Below, piece by piece: positions 34,441 through 47,972 of a stretch of 64,000 bases of DNA. The notes under the pieces were generated by a model. The model was not told where the DNA came from and ran no database searches. It worked only from the letters and a program-made list of their open reading frames with translations. Origin of the DNA: Owenia fusiformis (Eukaryota; Annelida; Polychaeta; Sabellida; Oweniidae); assembly GCA_903813345.2 (NCBI GenBank), contig CAIIXF020000001.1, positions 13,659,915 through 13,723,914 on the forward strand, in the 5' to 3' direction. Numbering within the stretch: position 1 is the first letter of the stretch; the number at the start of each line of letters is the position of its first letter. The position numbers and the translations under genes are program-made.

Positions 34441-37400
34441 CGAGGGCGCCGCCATATTGGAAAAGTATAAAAGTCACAAAAACGTGCACAAATCCATCAT
34501 TTGTCGCTTCGATGGGAATTGTCCTAAGATATACTCCTCACATGTGTCTGCTCGAGACACTCATGGATGGTTTGGATCCAGAAATGACTTCCAATAGTCA
34601 TGTATTTGTGTGAAAAAACACTTTATAAATGCAAGTGGTACTGACACCTGTACCCAGGTTATACGCCATCTAAGGCACCATGTACATCATACCATTTTAC
34701 TCTAGTAGTTTTACGAGAGCAGATATATAAGAAGTCTTGCTTCAAGACCCCTCTCCTCCTACTTCAACAACAGTATTGTTGAACTAAATTAAGGGGGTTC
34801 CAAGGTCTTGACGCAAGACTAATAAATAAACATAATGATTACCTCTTTTACTTGTGAATATTACATATATCTGAGAACAAGTAAGAGTCAACCTGCTATT
34901 TCTACATACTAATGCCATATAATTAATAACAATCATCTAGACTATAACATGCACAGATGGTGACTAGGCACATTGGTATTCCCATACTTGTATTATCTCC
35001 CCTCTTATGTGTGTAAAAATGAAGGATTTGTCTGGTCTCTTATCAGCAAGTAGGGAGTCATCATCCCAAAAACACACATAAAGATTGCTAACCCTAACTA
35101 GAAACTAATTCAGCTAGAATGCAAACAAGGAAAATAACCAAATTTAGGATCCATCATCTTCGTTCACTTGGCTCCCATTGGTCTGGATGCAATGAAGACT
35201 AAGCGTGCGAAGATACGATCCATAGGCTGATCATGTATCAAACACAAAGGTGGATGTATTTCAGGCTGAGTTTCATGGATCATTTCCATGGGTTTCTAAG
35301 ATATAACATACTAAGTTTATCCTTGGATGAAGAGTCCATCATTATGTATATAGCCTCATTGGCACAGTTATCTGTTGATATGGCAACACCTCTCCAGTTA
35401 CATTTTACAAGATATCTTTCATATTATTCAATGTAATGCACATGGTCTTTCTTTTTGCGTCACAGGGTACTTTAACCTGTTAACATTGGCCAGATGTGCT
35501 TCTTTCTCAATTCTTTGATTGTGTTAGGGGACTAACTCAAAAGTTATTGTTCATCTGTTTTAAAATTCTAACAGCTTATAGATGAAGTGCATGAATGCAT
35601 TTTTATACGTGGATTTCAACATTCAAGGTTTACAAGATAGGTCAGATATAATATTGTCTATATACTATGAGTTTGATGTAACATTTTCAGATGTCTGACT
35701 TACACTTTTCTGAAGTTCTACATTCTATTGTCAAAGGTCTGACGTTTCATTGTAAGAGCTTTGACACACCATTTTCTGCATTCTGACACACCATTTCCTG
35801 AGTTCTGACACATGATTTTCACACATGAAGTTTGGCCATTGCCTAAGGTTTAACACACCCTTGTACTAGGTTTTCTTACAATAATCTAATTTTAGAGATA
35901 TTTCATCACAAGCATATATATACCCTCTATCAAGAACATGTAGATGTGTGTGGTTCATATAAAATAGCAAATACTCAAGATAAGACTATGGTCCCTCACT
36001 CCACTAATTCCATAAAATTCTGAGGAATAAGCACACATGTTTGTTTGATAATTGACTGCATAGTAGATATGTGATATCATAACACACATGGCAAGGTCAT
36101 TGCCTCCATTGAAGAATAAAGGAATGGGGCCCCGTCACCCCAACATGAAGCAATGGATGAAGCAATGTTAATCATATGAAAAACTTTGTTCATAATTAAG
36201 AAAGCAAGAAAGTCCAGTATAAGATTTTTTCTTTTTATGTATAACACTTTCTTGTACCTGATACTCGGGGGAGGGGGTTGGTTTGTGAATGTACTGAACA
36301 AATATTCTATTCTATAAAATATACACATGATCCAAAAACACAACTTGGAGCATCACTAATAAAGAAAGAAACATCATCCATAGGTGTTGATATAATGCTA
36401 TCATTTTGCTGGGTTTAATCAATGAAGCATGTAGTGTTTCCTAATATGGGTATATCTCACATGTACCTCTCACCATGCATTATGATGATCTCTAGCCTTT
36501 CAAGTGTCACAAGGTTATCTTCAGTTTTCTCAAGTGATCATAAGGCACCAGAAGCATGCTGTTAACTCAGTTAGTTTTTTGCTAAGTCCAGATGCACAGA
36601 TGGTTACTATATCACCAGAATCCCCCTTGAAGTTACAAACACCGAAAACTTGAACTGATTAGTTGAAAATGAGCGAAGATGATCCTTATGGATCCCAGAG
36701 ATCAATCATGTATATATAGGATCAGTTTCAAGCATATGTGACATTGAAGGGTAGTGTCTGACCTTCAAGCTGTGTCTACAGGTATGGTTGGCAGGAGTAC
36801 TGACAGGACAAAGCACCTGAGTTTACCACAGATGGTGAAATATGTTGCTACCTTATACTGTATAGGGGTATGGATTTCTTTAAAAATAGCTATCTCCAGG
36901 TTTTTCTGAACTTTAAATTCTTCCCTTAGTCTTAAATGATTCCTTGTATGTCTTACATGAGCATAGACTGCTTTTTGATGATAAGAGGTGTTGTAATGTG
37001 ATTTCTTGTTCAGTTTAACTGGAGAAGCACTGCAGAAGAAACCATGAGCAGGGGACCATAGTGTATGAATTTAGGAATACCCAGTAATGATGCACTCAAA
37101 CCCAAAATGGTTCAAAACACTGTCTAACATCCCTACAAGGGTTTAGTATTAATCTCCAAGTCTTATGAAATGAATATGACTTGAGCTAGGAGATATCATG
37201 GGTGTTTAGCATTTGTATGACCTTGACCTTTTAAAATACCAATTGTCATTTTCTCCATGGTACAATTAACATTTGTGTGACCTTGAATTTTACTGACCTT
37301 GACCTTTTTAAAATTCCAAAGTCATTTTTTCAATTAAACAATTTTTCATTTGAAGTAGCATTGAACTTTGAACTTTTACGACCTTACCCTATCTAATGAT

Positions 37401-37639
37401 CTAAGTTGTCTTACATATATGACTATGCATATATATGTTACTAGGCCAATGTGTTTTTCAAATATTGTACATTTCAATAACTATACAAAGGAAGGAATAT
37501 GTCCTACATGTATGGTACTGCTCTCAGTAAGATGATCTTATTGCAACTGATGATGATAACGGTGAAAAAATAAACCTGGTCTTCACTGCCAATAGAATAA
37601 AATATATTGTTGTATACTGTGTTTTTGCTGTATATTTAC
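34441..37639. other. Gene-poor stretch downstream of the unrecognised minus-strand gene
   Basis: No exon that I can support. 34733-34823 is an imperfect hairpin. Around 35720-35830 a TTCTGACACACCATTT-type phrase recurs. Near 37208-37310 TGACCTTGACC occurs twice. The missing 3' exons of the gene at 37640-45986 may lie here or beyond the retrotransposon. Confidence 0.4.
34733..34823. mobile_element. Hairpin MITE-like element, AGTCTTGCTTCAAGACC ends
   Basis: AGTCTTGCTTCAAGACCCC near the left and GGTCTTGACGCAAGACT at the right are inverted copies. A related right end, CTACTTCAACAACAG..GGTCTTGAAGCAAGACT, is at about 62943-62988. Confidence 0.65.
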
Positions 37640-40600
37640 CTTTGTAGTTGCATCTTGGTAAGCCAGCCTCTTCTTGCAATATTAGAGTTTTGTAACTTAG
37701 CCCCGATGGTATATTTTGGTGAATTAATATATGGAAGGTTGTCCAGTATATCTTTACCTGTGTAGTATGTTGGTGTATGTGGCTTAGAGGTGAGAATTAC
37801 ATAGTACATTAGAACCCTTGCATTTATAGATAAAAAACGTTGTCATACAATTTCATAACAGTATGTAGCATATGATTGAATCAAAGTTGAATGTATTAAG
37901 AAGTTTAACAAATTAACACATTGTTTAATTGTTATTGTTAAATTAGAATGATAAGATTGTAAATTTTGATTTGTATGCCTAATCCCAAAATCAAAAACTT
38001 ACGAGGGATGTGCAGAATAATCTGTTATCTGAGAGGATCCTAAATAACAAACAAACCACAGACATTCTCTAGGTGACATATTATACCATAGCTAATTGAT
38101 AAACACAGGATCAGGCTAGAATAATATTATTGAACAAATGAAATACCTGTGAGTTATAAATGAAGCAGATTTCTCTCTATAAACTTTGTGGATACATCAA
38201 TGTGCGACCAGAATCATAGATTTTGCTTGAATATAATTAACATTGCCCCTATAAGTACCAGGGTATTAGTTTATTTATCACAGTTATTTCTCTGTTTAGT
38301 TTAAAGTTTACTTATCCTAACATGCAGTGGTCCTGTTTACTTACCTTATATTTGAGGAAATACAGTTTGTTGAAATATGTCCATTAGTAAGTAATTCATA
38401 TAATTATATGCATTTGTTAATATTCCTGACTTTGGTTATGTAGTTTCTGTCAGTGTTGAGCATGTTCTGAGAGTAATTCACCAAAGTTGTTTAGTATGTT
38501 TGTAGTGTAATTCATAGGGTTATCAATGAACTTTATTGTAACTTATGTAGACATAAAGTCCATGAATTGTTGAGAAGAAGCTTATATTTGAAGTGTATTC
38601 ATTCCAGAATGTACAGTCAATTAATCTTAAGAATGGTCAACATTTTCAAACTTGCAAATCATTGTTAACTTTTAAAAGATAATTTTCTGTATAAATGTGA
38701 AATTGAAATTTAAGTGAGAATTTCACTCAATATCAAAGTACAAGTGCCACAAGTCATAGCTTTAAAGCAACATTTATTTATTTTTTGAAAAGAACTGATC
38801 GTATGTTTTACAAATTAGACATCTTATACGTTATAACTAAGTGATGGCTTTGCTCATTATGTCATTGTGCCCTGCTGTTGTCATGGAAAAATAAATCATC
38901 ACTGATATGTGGAGTATAGACGAGTATAGCAACACCCCACATCCCTCCAAATTTATGCTTTTAAAGTTTAAAACCAGGTTCTGTAAAATGCATATGTTTG
39001 TATTGACATGCAGTGCTTATTACCCAATATAATATTCTCAATATACTCAAATTCAGAGCAGATTGACCAAAAACTATATACCTTGCACACTTTAAATATT
39101 TACCTTACATAATATTTTTTCTTCAATCTATATACCTTGCACAATATAAACATGTCCTACTCTCCTTTGATCCCAATCTGGGGATTTTGTTACATCAACT
39201 TACCTTAGAAAGTTAGGTACTGCCAGAGAGTGTTTGATGTATTTGAAGTATCCAGAATTCTGACTGGCTCTCAGTCTACTATTACCAGGAAGAAAACATC
39301 AGCTAGTTATTATTATATGGGGAGGATCTAGGGAATTTGTGATTTTCCTTAATTAGGGGTGTTTTTCTGATTTACCTGAAATAAGTTTGTGTTCTCTCTA
39401 GGATCCTCATGTCAGTACAAAATTCTCATTTTCACAACTTATAAATGTGGATGGTCAAAGAATGCTATTACATGTATATGTATTTGATGATTTTTTATTC
39501 TGAAGTATAAATGGGTTTTGAGGAGATGCAAATATGGGATTTCAAGATTAAATTTTCCAAATAAAATGTTGGGGAGATCACTGTATGTGCACATGTACAG
39601 TACTTTCTTTTTCTCTGTTGATTGCGAGTGAAGGAAGAAAATGGACCAGTCTTTCTGTTATGTGAGAGGTCTGAATGACTTATAATTTGCAGATGTGAAG
39701 CACATATTATTAAGGGGAAGGAATCATTACATCATGGGAACTTTTATTTTATGAAATAATATACTGGGCCTGAATATTTAGCCAAAAATGGACTTGGGTG
39801 ATACATTACTAATAAATTATGCATATGTGGAAGGCTCAGAAAATGTTTCTTCTTGAACAAAAAGAAGACCAAAATGTTCCAAAACATTATTAAAACGTTA
39901 ATGAAGATGAGATCATCCAAGATTTAAGAACTGTTTTATCAAATCACAGTGTGATTCCACTCAAGTTTAAAGTTTATTTAGAATGAGTCACATGGGTAGT
40001 ATGTCCCCTGTTGAAGAAATATAAACTATTATGATTAACATTTTTAGAAGACTGCATTTCCAAAGTTGTATTTGATAGTCAGGTAATGTTACATTGTAGT
40101 ATCCTAGCCATTCACACCATTGCCAAAGCACATACTATGCCAGTATGTGGATACCATCTGTGGGAGGAGTTTGACAGTTTCAATCATATAAGTACATGCA
40201 GGCCCGTAGCCAGGGGGTTCGCAGGACCCCCCCCCCCCCTGGCCAAAAACTCTTCAAAATCATGCAGTTTTTCACCATTTTGAGCACTTCTCAAGTGATT
40301 TTAGCCATATTTGGGCCAAAATTGTCAAATGTGAACTCCCCCTGGAAATTTTTGAAAACTGAACAGTATCCCCTTGGCAAAACCTGGCTATGGGCCTGAC
40401 ATGTATCAGTTTTTTCAAGAAGGGGGATATTAGACATTGTTCTTTGTACATAATAGTTTAGAATATTAGGAGTGTGTTTTCCTGTGTTCTTAGATGCTCC
40501 CTTTTCTTGCTATATTTTGTCTTTTCCCTTGAGGTGCATTTGTGTTTTTCAAAGTTTTAATGATCCTCGGTCCATCCCTGGTAAAGAAATGTGTATGTGT

Positions 40601-43600
40601 TAGTGATCTCTCTGACACATTCTGACTTCTGGCCTAACACAAACCTTTCATAAAGCAAGGCCTATTTATCTCTGCTATATATTTTTTATGTGATTCTGAT
40701 TAAGGGTACCCCATAAGGTGTAAATGGAAACACAGGTATGTTTATTGTCCTGAAGTGAAAGACTGTAAATGCAAAATTAGATTTGTAATTTGTCGCTTAT
40801 TTATAACATGTCATATTGTCTTAGTAAATTCTATAACATGAGACATGAGATGAATATGCTAAAAACAACTTATGGTTATGTAGTGTATCTGTTCACCTTA
40901 TCTATTCAACATTCTTTCAGGGATTTTTTCTGATATTGGTGAAAATACTCGACTCATTTTACCTTAACTCTAACAAGGAAATGTCCAAATCTGGTCATAA
41001 TGATAATATTCATATTTTCTGGTCAAAACATTCCGATTTTTATGTTCTTCCAAGTGAGTTCGTAAAAGTTGTTTTTTCAAGTTTTCTGGGTGCAGCATAT
41101 GGCCGCGTTCATGCTGGGGAGGTATCTGGACCAGAACACCTAATGAATTAAGAGTTGACCCTGGCATGCTGGCAATGGTAAACTTCATCTAATATACATC
41201 ATCTTTATCAATCAAGCTATTTCATATGGCTTAGAAATTCACTGGTTTTAACAGTATGATTGTACATGGGGTAGAAAGAGGTTTCCAGATTCTGATAAAA
41301 TTAAATATGTCAAGTGCCAGAAATGGCCTTGGGATAGGTCCTTGACACTCAAGTGTTACCTGAGTATAGCCTGCTCGCAGAGTCTAGTTATAAAGTACCC
41401 TCTGCCTGGTAAAAAGTTAAGCAGCCCCACCCCCATGACCGGTGCCTGGGATAGCCTGGGTCATAAATTATTTCAAACCCACCACACTGACCTTTTCTCA
41501 ACCAATCAGCGAGCTGGAAGGAACATGTTAAATATGTGCTCATTAACTATGCGGCCCCGTCCTCACATTGACATATATGTCCTCAACCAATCAATGTGCA
41601 GAAAATAGTCCATATTGTTTTAATGTTGGTCAGTTTTGGGTCAGCAATGATGTCAGAGGAAATGTCCCAATAAAGAACAATGTCCAAAATGCAATATGAA
41701 GATCATGAATATGAAGTTGTTGTTAAAGATTTCTGCCTGGAAAAACAAGACATCTCTGGGCCAAATGAAAAGAGAACTGAACGGAGGGGGACAGGGGATT
41801 CAAGATGATAAACCAAAGTGTAAGAACACTCATTTAATTAAGCTACATACAAATTTCAGAGACCCCATTTATAGACACTGTAGTGTGTTTGCTACCTACC
41901 ATATTTGTCCTCTGGTGGATCATGTGTTCTCGACCATGACAGTCTCTTGAAGCAATCTCGCATTTTAGACATGTTGATTTTAAGTAATAACCTCAGTAGC
42001 AGTCGATATTCTAGAGTCCAATCTTGTAGCTTCACTGTAGTCTATCTTGAGACTTTGTATTATGATGTTACGTTTTGGCACCTTTTTTGCTGTGCTCAGA
42101 TGTTGTACTGGAGGAATGTCAATGTCTTCTTCTAATGATGACAGAATTTCCAGAAATGTTTGACTTACTGATCTCATGTATTCATGATTAAACATCTGTT
42201 AGTCAAATCTCTGTTAATCTACTGATAATCCTTGTTTGGTTAAACATGTACAATTATGATATCAGTTTACAATTAAAATTGCAATCCTTGTTCCTTTGGT
42301 CTGTTAAAAAATCCTATTGATCTTGTTCTTGACTAAAATGTGCTTTATTTGCCACACATGATGCTGTATCATATTTGTGCTATTCTTATTGTACTATCAT
42401 ATTGCCCATCAGGATTTGTATATATTTGTAGTGTATTTGTATTCCTTACTGGAGTGTGGCAAAGAGGTAGCACACCAGTGTTGCTGAATATTCTGTCCAT
42501 AGATAACACAACTTCTGTTTAGATAACATACACTGCCAAGATAATAATAATCTATTCTGGTTGCTCCTGCAACAAGGCCTGGACACTGTGGTGTTCCAAT
42601 AGTAGTGAGTGTTCACCAATAGCTCAAAATAGCCTGCTTATTAACACTCAAGCTTCTTAATAAGTCAGTAAATTATTGCAATCTTATGTAAGATTAGCAG
42701 TTTATTTATGCCAAATTGATTAATTATGAATGTTTTGTAAGTAATCTCTTGAGGAAATTGTATTTCACAGTAGTTCACAATGTTATCAGAAAGTTTCCGG
42801 ATGTACAATGTAATATTGAGGTTAATTCATTTTGTCATCTCTGAATCTGAGAATTATTTTGTGGAACCTTGATGTATTGCAGACATATCATGTTATATTG
42901 GACTAAACATATTGAATATGTCACTCTATTGATTAGAGTTTAATATATACAATACATCATTATTAAATTATTATATTAATTGGCCATGCAAGTGTGAACT
43001 GTGAATGGCTATTGATTTCTCTGAGGAACATCCAGATCCGATTTAATTTTCTCTGTGCCATAAAGTACTTCGGTGCAACAGTTTGCTGCATAATGTTGTT
43101 GTTAATAGACTCGTGAAGGGAGGGAGGGGTACTGTCTGATAGCAATATGGTTTACCTTTCAGATTACTCCATTGTATCATAATTTCTTTTCACTTGATGG
43201 TATAAATAAATTGTGTTGATTAAGATAGATTTGCAATTTATAATGAAATTATCAAGATATCATTAACAGTATTAACAGGGCTTTTAGCATTACTTTAATG
43301 AGCATACATAATGAAGATTGAATTTATGCTTGTATTCTTTATGGTACTATATGGTCCTTTATATAAACACCTATCACATGGAGCTATTGGGAGAGGTACC
43401 ACAAATTATGTTCAAACTGCCCAATCCAGTATATTATAAGCATGATAATTGCAATAATTTAAAGCCTTAGTCTTTTAGTATTATTTGTAGGCACACCTCA
43501 AGCATCCTTTTTATCATGGACTCATTGGTCATGAAAATTCAATGATATTTGTGACTCTCATCTTCACCTAATATCTGGTCAAGTCATCATGCACACATGA

Positions 43601-45986
43601 ATTTTGGATCAGTCTTCCACACAGTTGTAGCAAGGTTAGATATTTTTATCCTCATGCTGATGTGTTACATACTTTTTAATCAGGTGTTTAATCCCCAGGT
43701 AGATATCAGGAGTTAATCCCTGGATTTATTCGTCATGATATCCATCAATAATTGTCTGCACATGTTTTACTTTCCTGTAATATTTTATTCCCATTGACTG
43801 TTTATCATATTATTTTATCCATTTTCAATCTCTCATTTCTCATCGATCTCTTATCAGTTGACAGTTGATTACATCCGATGTAACGCATATCCCAGACATG
43901 ATGTATGTCTCCTATCTTGAGGGTGAGCTATGTCATTTCATATGTAAGTGTTCCAATATCCTTGCCTCTATGCGACTCTATGAGACTAAATGGTACTGTT
44001 ATTCATTATCATCTTATATATTGATCTTGCTGAGCGTGAGTCACACTGATTCAATAATATACTGTGTCTCAGATACAACATCACTTCTCGAGGCAGCGAC
44101 ATCATTCTGTTTCTCATCTAGTACAAGAATTTTTGTTCACATAATTGTTGTTTCTCATATATATATACTTGTATATATATAAGAATTGAATTTGTTCTGG
44201 TCTCACTATCATGCATGTGTTTTAGGTAGGTCTATTGCAATGGATAGACTGACTTATTAACTTGAACCATTTTCATTAAGGCTTGCAAGTTGATGTCCAA
44301 ACACTCTGCCTACCTAAGTCATATCTTTCTGTTTTGAGATTTTAATAATTGAAACATCTTTGAATGTGGATGCCTTTTCAAAATACACATGTAATTTCAT
44401 TTTTTCATTTTAAATTAAGTATATTATGGCAACGGTGTTTCTAAACATTAATTGATTGTGCTTTTTGAAGATTTAGTTACACAACCATTTCTTTGTTTTG
44501 CATGTTTTACAATGGTTTCAAAAATGAAATTCTTTGCTTCTGTTCGATGTTCAACTTTATTAAGATTAAAATTAGGCTATTGGAAAAACATGCAAATATA
44601 TAATTGAACTTTGCTGTTGACTGGATTATCATATAAGTTTATATATCACACAAAGAACAAGAACCATAACTACAATACATGTAATAGAATTTAACATATT
44701 CTTTATGAGATATCATTACGTTTCTTTCATTAGTAAGTGGCTAATGCTATAGATTGCATAGTCCTGTTCTGGTCTCAAAATTGTTATTCTGTATCAAGAA
44801 GCAAGCAGTGTCATGTTTCATGTGTTCAAGCGAATACAGAAAAACCTGTCATAGTGAACCTCTCTCTAGTGAACAATTGTGTCAAGTGAACACCTCATCT
44901 CAGTACATACTCTACTGGCTTCTATATGAAATCACCTCTCTGAAGTGAGCACCTACCTACAGTGAAAATGTTTTGTGCCCCTATATGTGTTCACTGTACA
45001 TTTGTTTTACTGTATGTATAAATCCCTTCTTTTGGAGGCACAATGTGAGATTCTCGAAAATGGTATGGTATTGTGGAAAATATTCAATGGCAAAACAATG
45101 GTTTTGGAGAATAAGGAGCAGACTATTAAGACCTTGTAGGATTCTTTTCAGATAAAAGAGTAAGACATGAACTAAAGGTGAAGAAAATATCACTTGTCGT
45201 TAGCATGAGTTTTATCCTGAGTATTCAACCCATATTCAATCCCTCCCAGTAAATAAATTCTATATATCCATCAGCTAGGAAAATGATGTTTAATGAAATA
45301 AAATTTTTAAATGTTATTATTACGCCAAACACCACCAAAAGAGATGACATATTGTTATGGTGTCCAACTTTTTTGTGGATGGTATTAGGCAGTCGATCGA
45401 TAGTTGGCAGTTGGCATCCATAACAAATGGCAGATGATGACATTTGCATGTTAAAATCTGAATGGTCAAGTTGTAAGAATTTTACATTAAATTATAAAAG
45501 CAGTAGCTGTGAACATACAGATCAGGGGTTTCATAGCAGCAAACAACAAACGATTTTCACCAGTTGTTTTCACAAAATTGCCTGTTGTTTTTAGAGACTT
45601 TTTAACTTTTCCATGTTAAATTCATGATTTCCATTAATTTTGCCTGTTGTTTTCATTTATTTAGCCTTTTGTGAGAATTTCTAGTGAAACCCCTACAGAT
45701 GCTTCGATCTTATATGAAAACACGTCTCCATTTATACTACAGAGATTATAAATTACTTCCAAATATAGGCGGAAAATTACATTTCAAAAGCTGGGTTTCA
45801 TTGATGAGGATAGCAAAGGGTGGATCAACCCTATTCTGAAAATTGAGATTGGATTCCCAAAGGATACTCGAAATAGAACAGTAAAAATAAACTGGTAACC
45901 ATAGCAACAGTTTCTTTTAATGATGCAAAGAAAATGAGATAGAAGAAAATAATTAGAGTGACGAAATATAACTTACCCAAATCCAT
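37640..45986 (-). CDS. Unrecognised gene, 5' part: three candidate exons
   Basis: Exon B (41900-42034) and exon C (37640-37757) are open, look like coding sequence and join in phase: B ends Y-G(1 nt) at |GTAGGT and C starts after ACTACACAG|GT. B reads VKLQDWTLEYRLLLRLL..MRDCFKRLSWSRTHDPPEDKY and C reads KDILDNLPYINSPKYTIGAKL..ARRGWLTKMQLQ, ending in phase 2 at AAAG|GTAAAT. A candidate first exon A (45977-45986, ATGGATTTGG|GTAAGT) also fits in phase, with TATAAAAA about 45 bp upstream on the minus strand. That gives about 87 residues; no later exon was found. GWLTK recalls the start of PH domains, but that is thin evidence. A 71-codon ORF in another frame (41980-42195) overlaps exon B and is taken as a shadow. 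The acceptor of B has a weak pyrimidine tract. Confidence 0.45.
37758..40198. other. Intron or gene-poor sequence
   Basis: AT-rich, without ORFs of note. Near 39572 GGGGAGATCACTG matches the end of the CAGTGATC TIR family, so a truncated copy may end there. Nothing else was recognised. Confidence 0.45.
40199..40398. mobile_element. TIR element, CAGGCCCGTAGCCAGG family, copy 3
   Basis: Begins CAGGCCCGTAGCCAGGGGG and ends CCTGGCTATGGGCCTG, an almost perfect 16-bp TIR, flanked by ACATG on both sides as a possible 5-bp target duplication. It contains a C13-class run and AAAATCATGCAGTTTT. Confidence 0.9.
40399..41899. other. Intron or gene-poor sequence with two-strand open segment
   Basis: At 40921-41190 frames of about 70 codons are open on both strands, and the segment is richer in GC than its surroundings (GGCCGCGTTCATGCTGGGG). 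It may be an old retroposed or repeat-derived fragment. No family was recognised. Confidence 0.35.
42196..44834. other. Intron or gene-poor sequence
   Basis: AT-rich, with a TATATATA tract near 44155-44180. A plus-strand acceptor-like site at about 43160 precedes a short open segment, but nothing confirms an exon. Confidence 0.4.
44835..45014. mobile_element. 180-bp MITE, TACAGnAAAACCTGT family, copy 2
   Basis: Starts TACAGAAAAACCTGTCATAG and ends GTTTTACTGTA. GTGAACC/GTTCAC phrases recur through the interior (AGTGAAC, AGTGAGC, GTGAACAC), mirroring the GTGGAAC phrases of the copy at 24521. Confidence 0.75.
45524..45694. mobile_element. 171-bp TIR element (AGGGGTTTCA family), copy 2
   Basis: Starts AGGGGTTTCATAGCAGCAAA and ends TTTCTAGTGAAACCCCT. 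It aligns throughout with 8819-8990. Flanks ACAGATC and ACAGATG suggest a 6-7-bp target duplication. Confidence 0.87.
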
Positions 45987-46957
45987 CAATGTATTCTAGA
46001 ATCTATTCACTATCGACCCGTCTGGCTATTTTTATAAAAGGCTGTTATTTTATATGTTTAATCTAATGGTATTGTAATTAGAGATCAATATTATAAAAAC
46101 AATTAGTAACCACCAGTGTATTAATTTATATACAAATGTTTGAGGATCTGCATTCAATGCACATGTATCATAAAGAGATAAGAGATTCTGCATTGCCCCC
46201 TCTGTACATATTGGATGTTGATATGTATGTTGGTAGTGACCATGAGGCCAACTGGCCAAAGGGGTAATGTCAAAATGTTTTGTAGTGGATCTTGTATTAA
46301 GCGAGAAGAAATGCATATTCGTGAACTGTTTAACTAATTTTATGGATATTTGGATACATCATCTAGTTTACTTGAGTCTTCATGACTTGATCTATTTACA
46401 ACTATGTCTATCCTTAGACATTTTCACATTTTGATCACATTGTTAAAGACATCATTTTTTGACCTTCATTCAGTGCTCAGCAACAGAAGCTAATGTTATG
46501 TGCTAACTTTTGAAAGTAGGTATTTGACATATGTAACAAATTGTTACATATTTGGAACTATTTGCAATGACTTACCAGATGGTGACATTTTATCATGTAC
46601 TTGTGAATGTCTTTAATACCAGGCTTTAACATTACATAGTGTTATTGTATTGTATTGATGTTATACATTTGTAACATTTGTAACATACATTTGTAACATA
46701 CAGAAGGCCTAAGATGTTCTGTTTTTCTATTATTTGTGAACAAATACAGGACTATTAGACACCATACCTCTTGACCTGACCCCTGATGATGATATACTTG
46801 CACATGTGATTGTTCTCTTATCTCTTTATTTGGCCTGATAATTCAGCTAGTTTTGGTTAATATTTGATAAAAAGTAGATGTAAATGGATTTCTGTTGAAG
46901 ATTGAATTTAATGGGCTTACCACTTTATACAATCTTGTTTAGGGAATAATAATATAA

Positions 46958-47206
46958 GTTATTGAATGATTTGAAGTGCAACACAGGATATATTTTGCTC
47001 GAGAAATTCCGTATTTGAACGAGACGAAGTCGAGTGCCAATACAGAATATCGAGACAGAATATATCCTGTATTGCACTTCAAATCATTTAATAACGTTTT
47101 TATCGTGTGATCCTCTGTATTGCTACTGAGAATGTCTCCTCCGTACCAATATTTTCTGTATTGCAACGGTGATGATCAATGCGGACACTCTCAGTAGCAA
47201 TACAGA
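46958..47206. repeat. Two consecutive long hairpins
   Basis: 46958-47003 pairs with 47051-47095 (arms about 45 bp, through GATTTGAAGTGCAA and TTGCACTTCAAATC), with a loop containing CGAGACGAAGTCGAGTGC. Next, CTGTATTGCTACTGAGAATG (about 47116) pairs with ACTCTCAGTAGCAATACAG (about 47186). No ORF is involved, so this is probably a palindromic mobile element. Confidence 0.75.
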
Positions 47207-47819
47207 TTGGTACAGCACAAGAACTGACCAATCAAAAGGCTTCATTTTACAGATCATACGATAATGAAATAAATGGTTGTTATGTCAATACCAAGAATGG
47301 TGATATTGTTGTAGTCTCCAACTTTTTCCTGGATGGTGTTCAATGTTTGGAGTTCAGTATCCGTAACACTGCCTTGTTTTAAAGATGACGTAGTATATCA
47401 CTAAAGCTTTCGCCATTCATATTGAATCTGTAATGATGTATCAAATGCAAGCGGTTTCTCACACCTTTGGGTCTCTAAATAGCTGAATGACGTGCTGACA
47501 CCTAACTTTAGAATGTCAAGTTATGATGTTATAGACACCTTGAGTAACAGGACATTAGTTCCCTCTATTCTGTTTTCAAATAGTTGGCTCACACAGAGAG
47601 AGTCTATGTTTTTACAGAGCATATTAATTGTATGATACTTCAACTACCATGATAATTTGCATATAACACTATTTTATATGCTATCCTAGAATCTGGTACA
47701 TACTAATGTAGGGTGGAAAAATTAGTAAACTAACAAACTGATGTTATAACATTGTTAACATAACCAAAGAAGCAAACCAAGGCCCATGTTTGGTAGGAAA
47801 CACCAAAGAGACATCTATT

Positions 47820-47972
47820 ATTATTATTTTCATTTACTTCCAATAAGATCTTTTGACATGTATAATTGAAATTCTTTCTATTTTATAGATGGAGCAACTT
47901 TCCTGATGTTTCCTTATGCATTATTGTCACTTACTTTCAGTAAAATATTTCCACATATATTATTGGAATTCT
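47820..47972. repeat. ~100-bp tandem repeat, left flank of the foldback element
   Basis: Units contain TTTCACTTACTTTCAGTAAA and GAATTCTTTCTATTTTATAG then ATGGAGCAA. Matching units resume on the right side at 52463-52610, so the foldback element inserted into this array. Confidence 0.75.

Noticed and set aside
40921-41188. Open frames of about 70 codons on both strands
   Set aside because: No family recognised, and two-strand openness suggests repeat-derived or chance sequence.
41980-42195. 71-codon ORF starting right after an acceptor-like AG
   Set aside because: It overlaps the better exon candidate 41900-42034 in another frame, ends in TAA within it, and does not continue to any exon. A long upstream ORF remains possible but unsupported.
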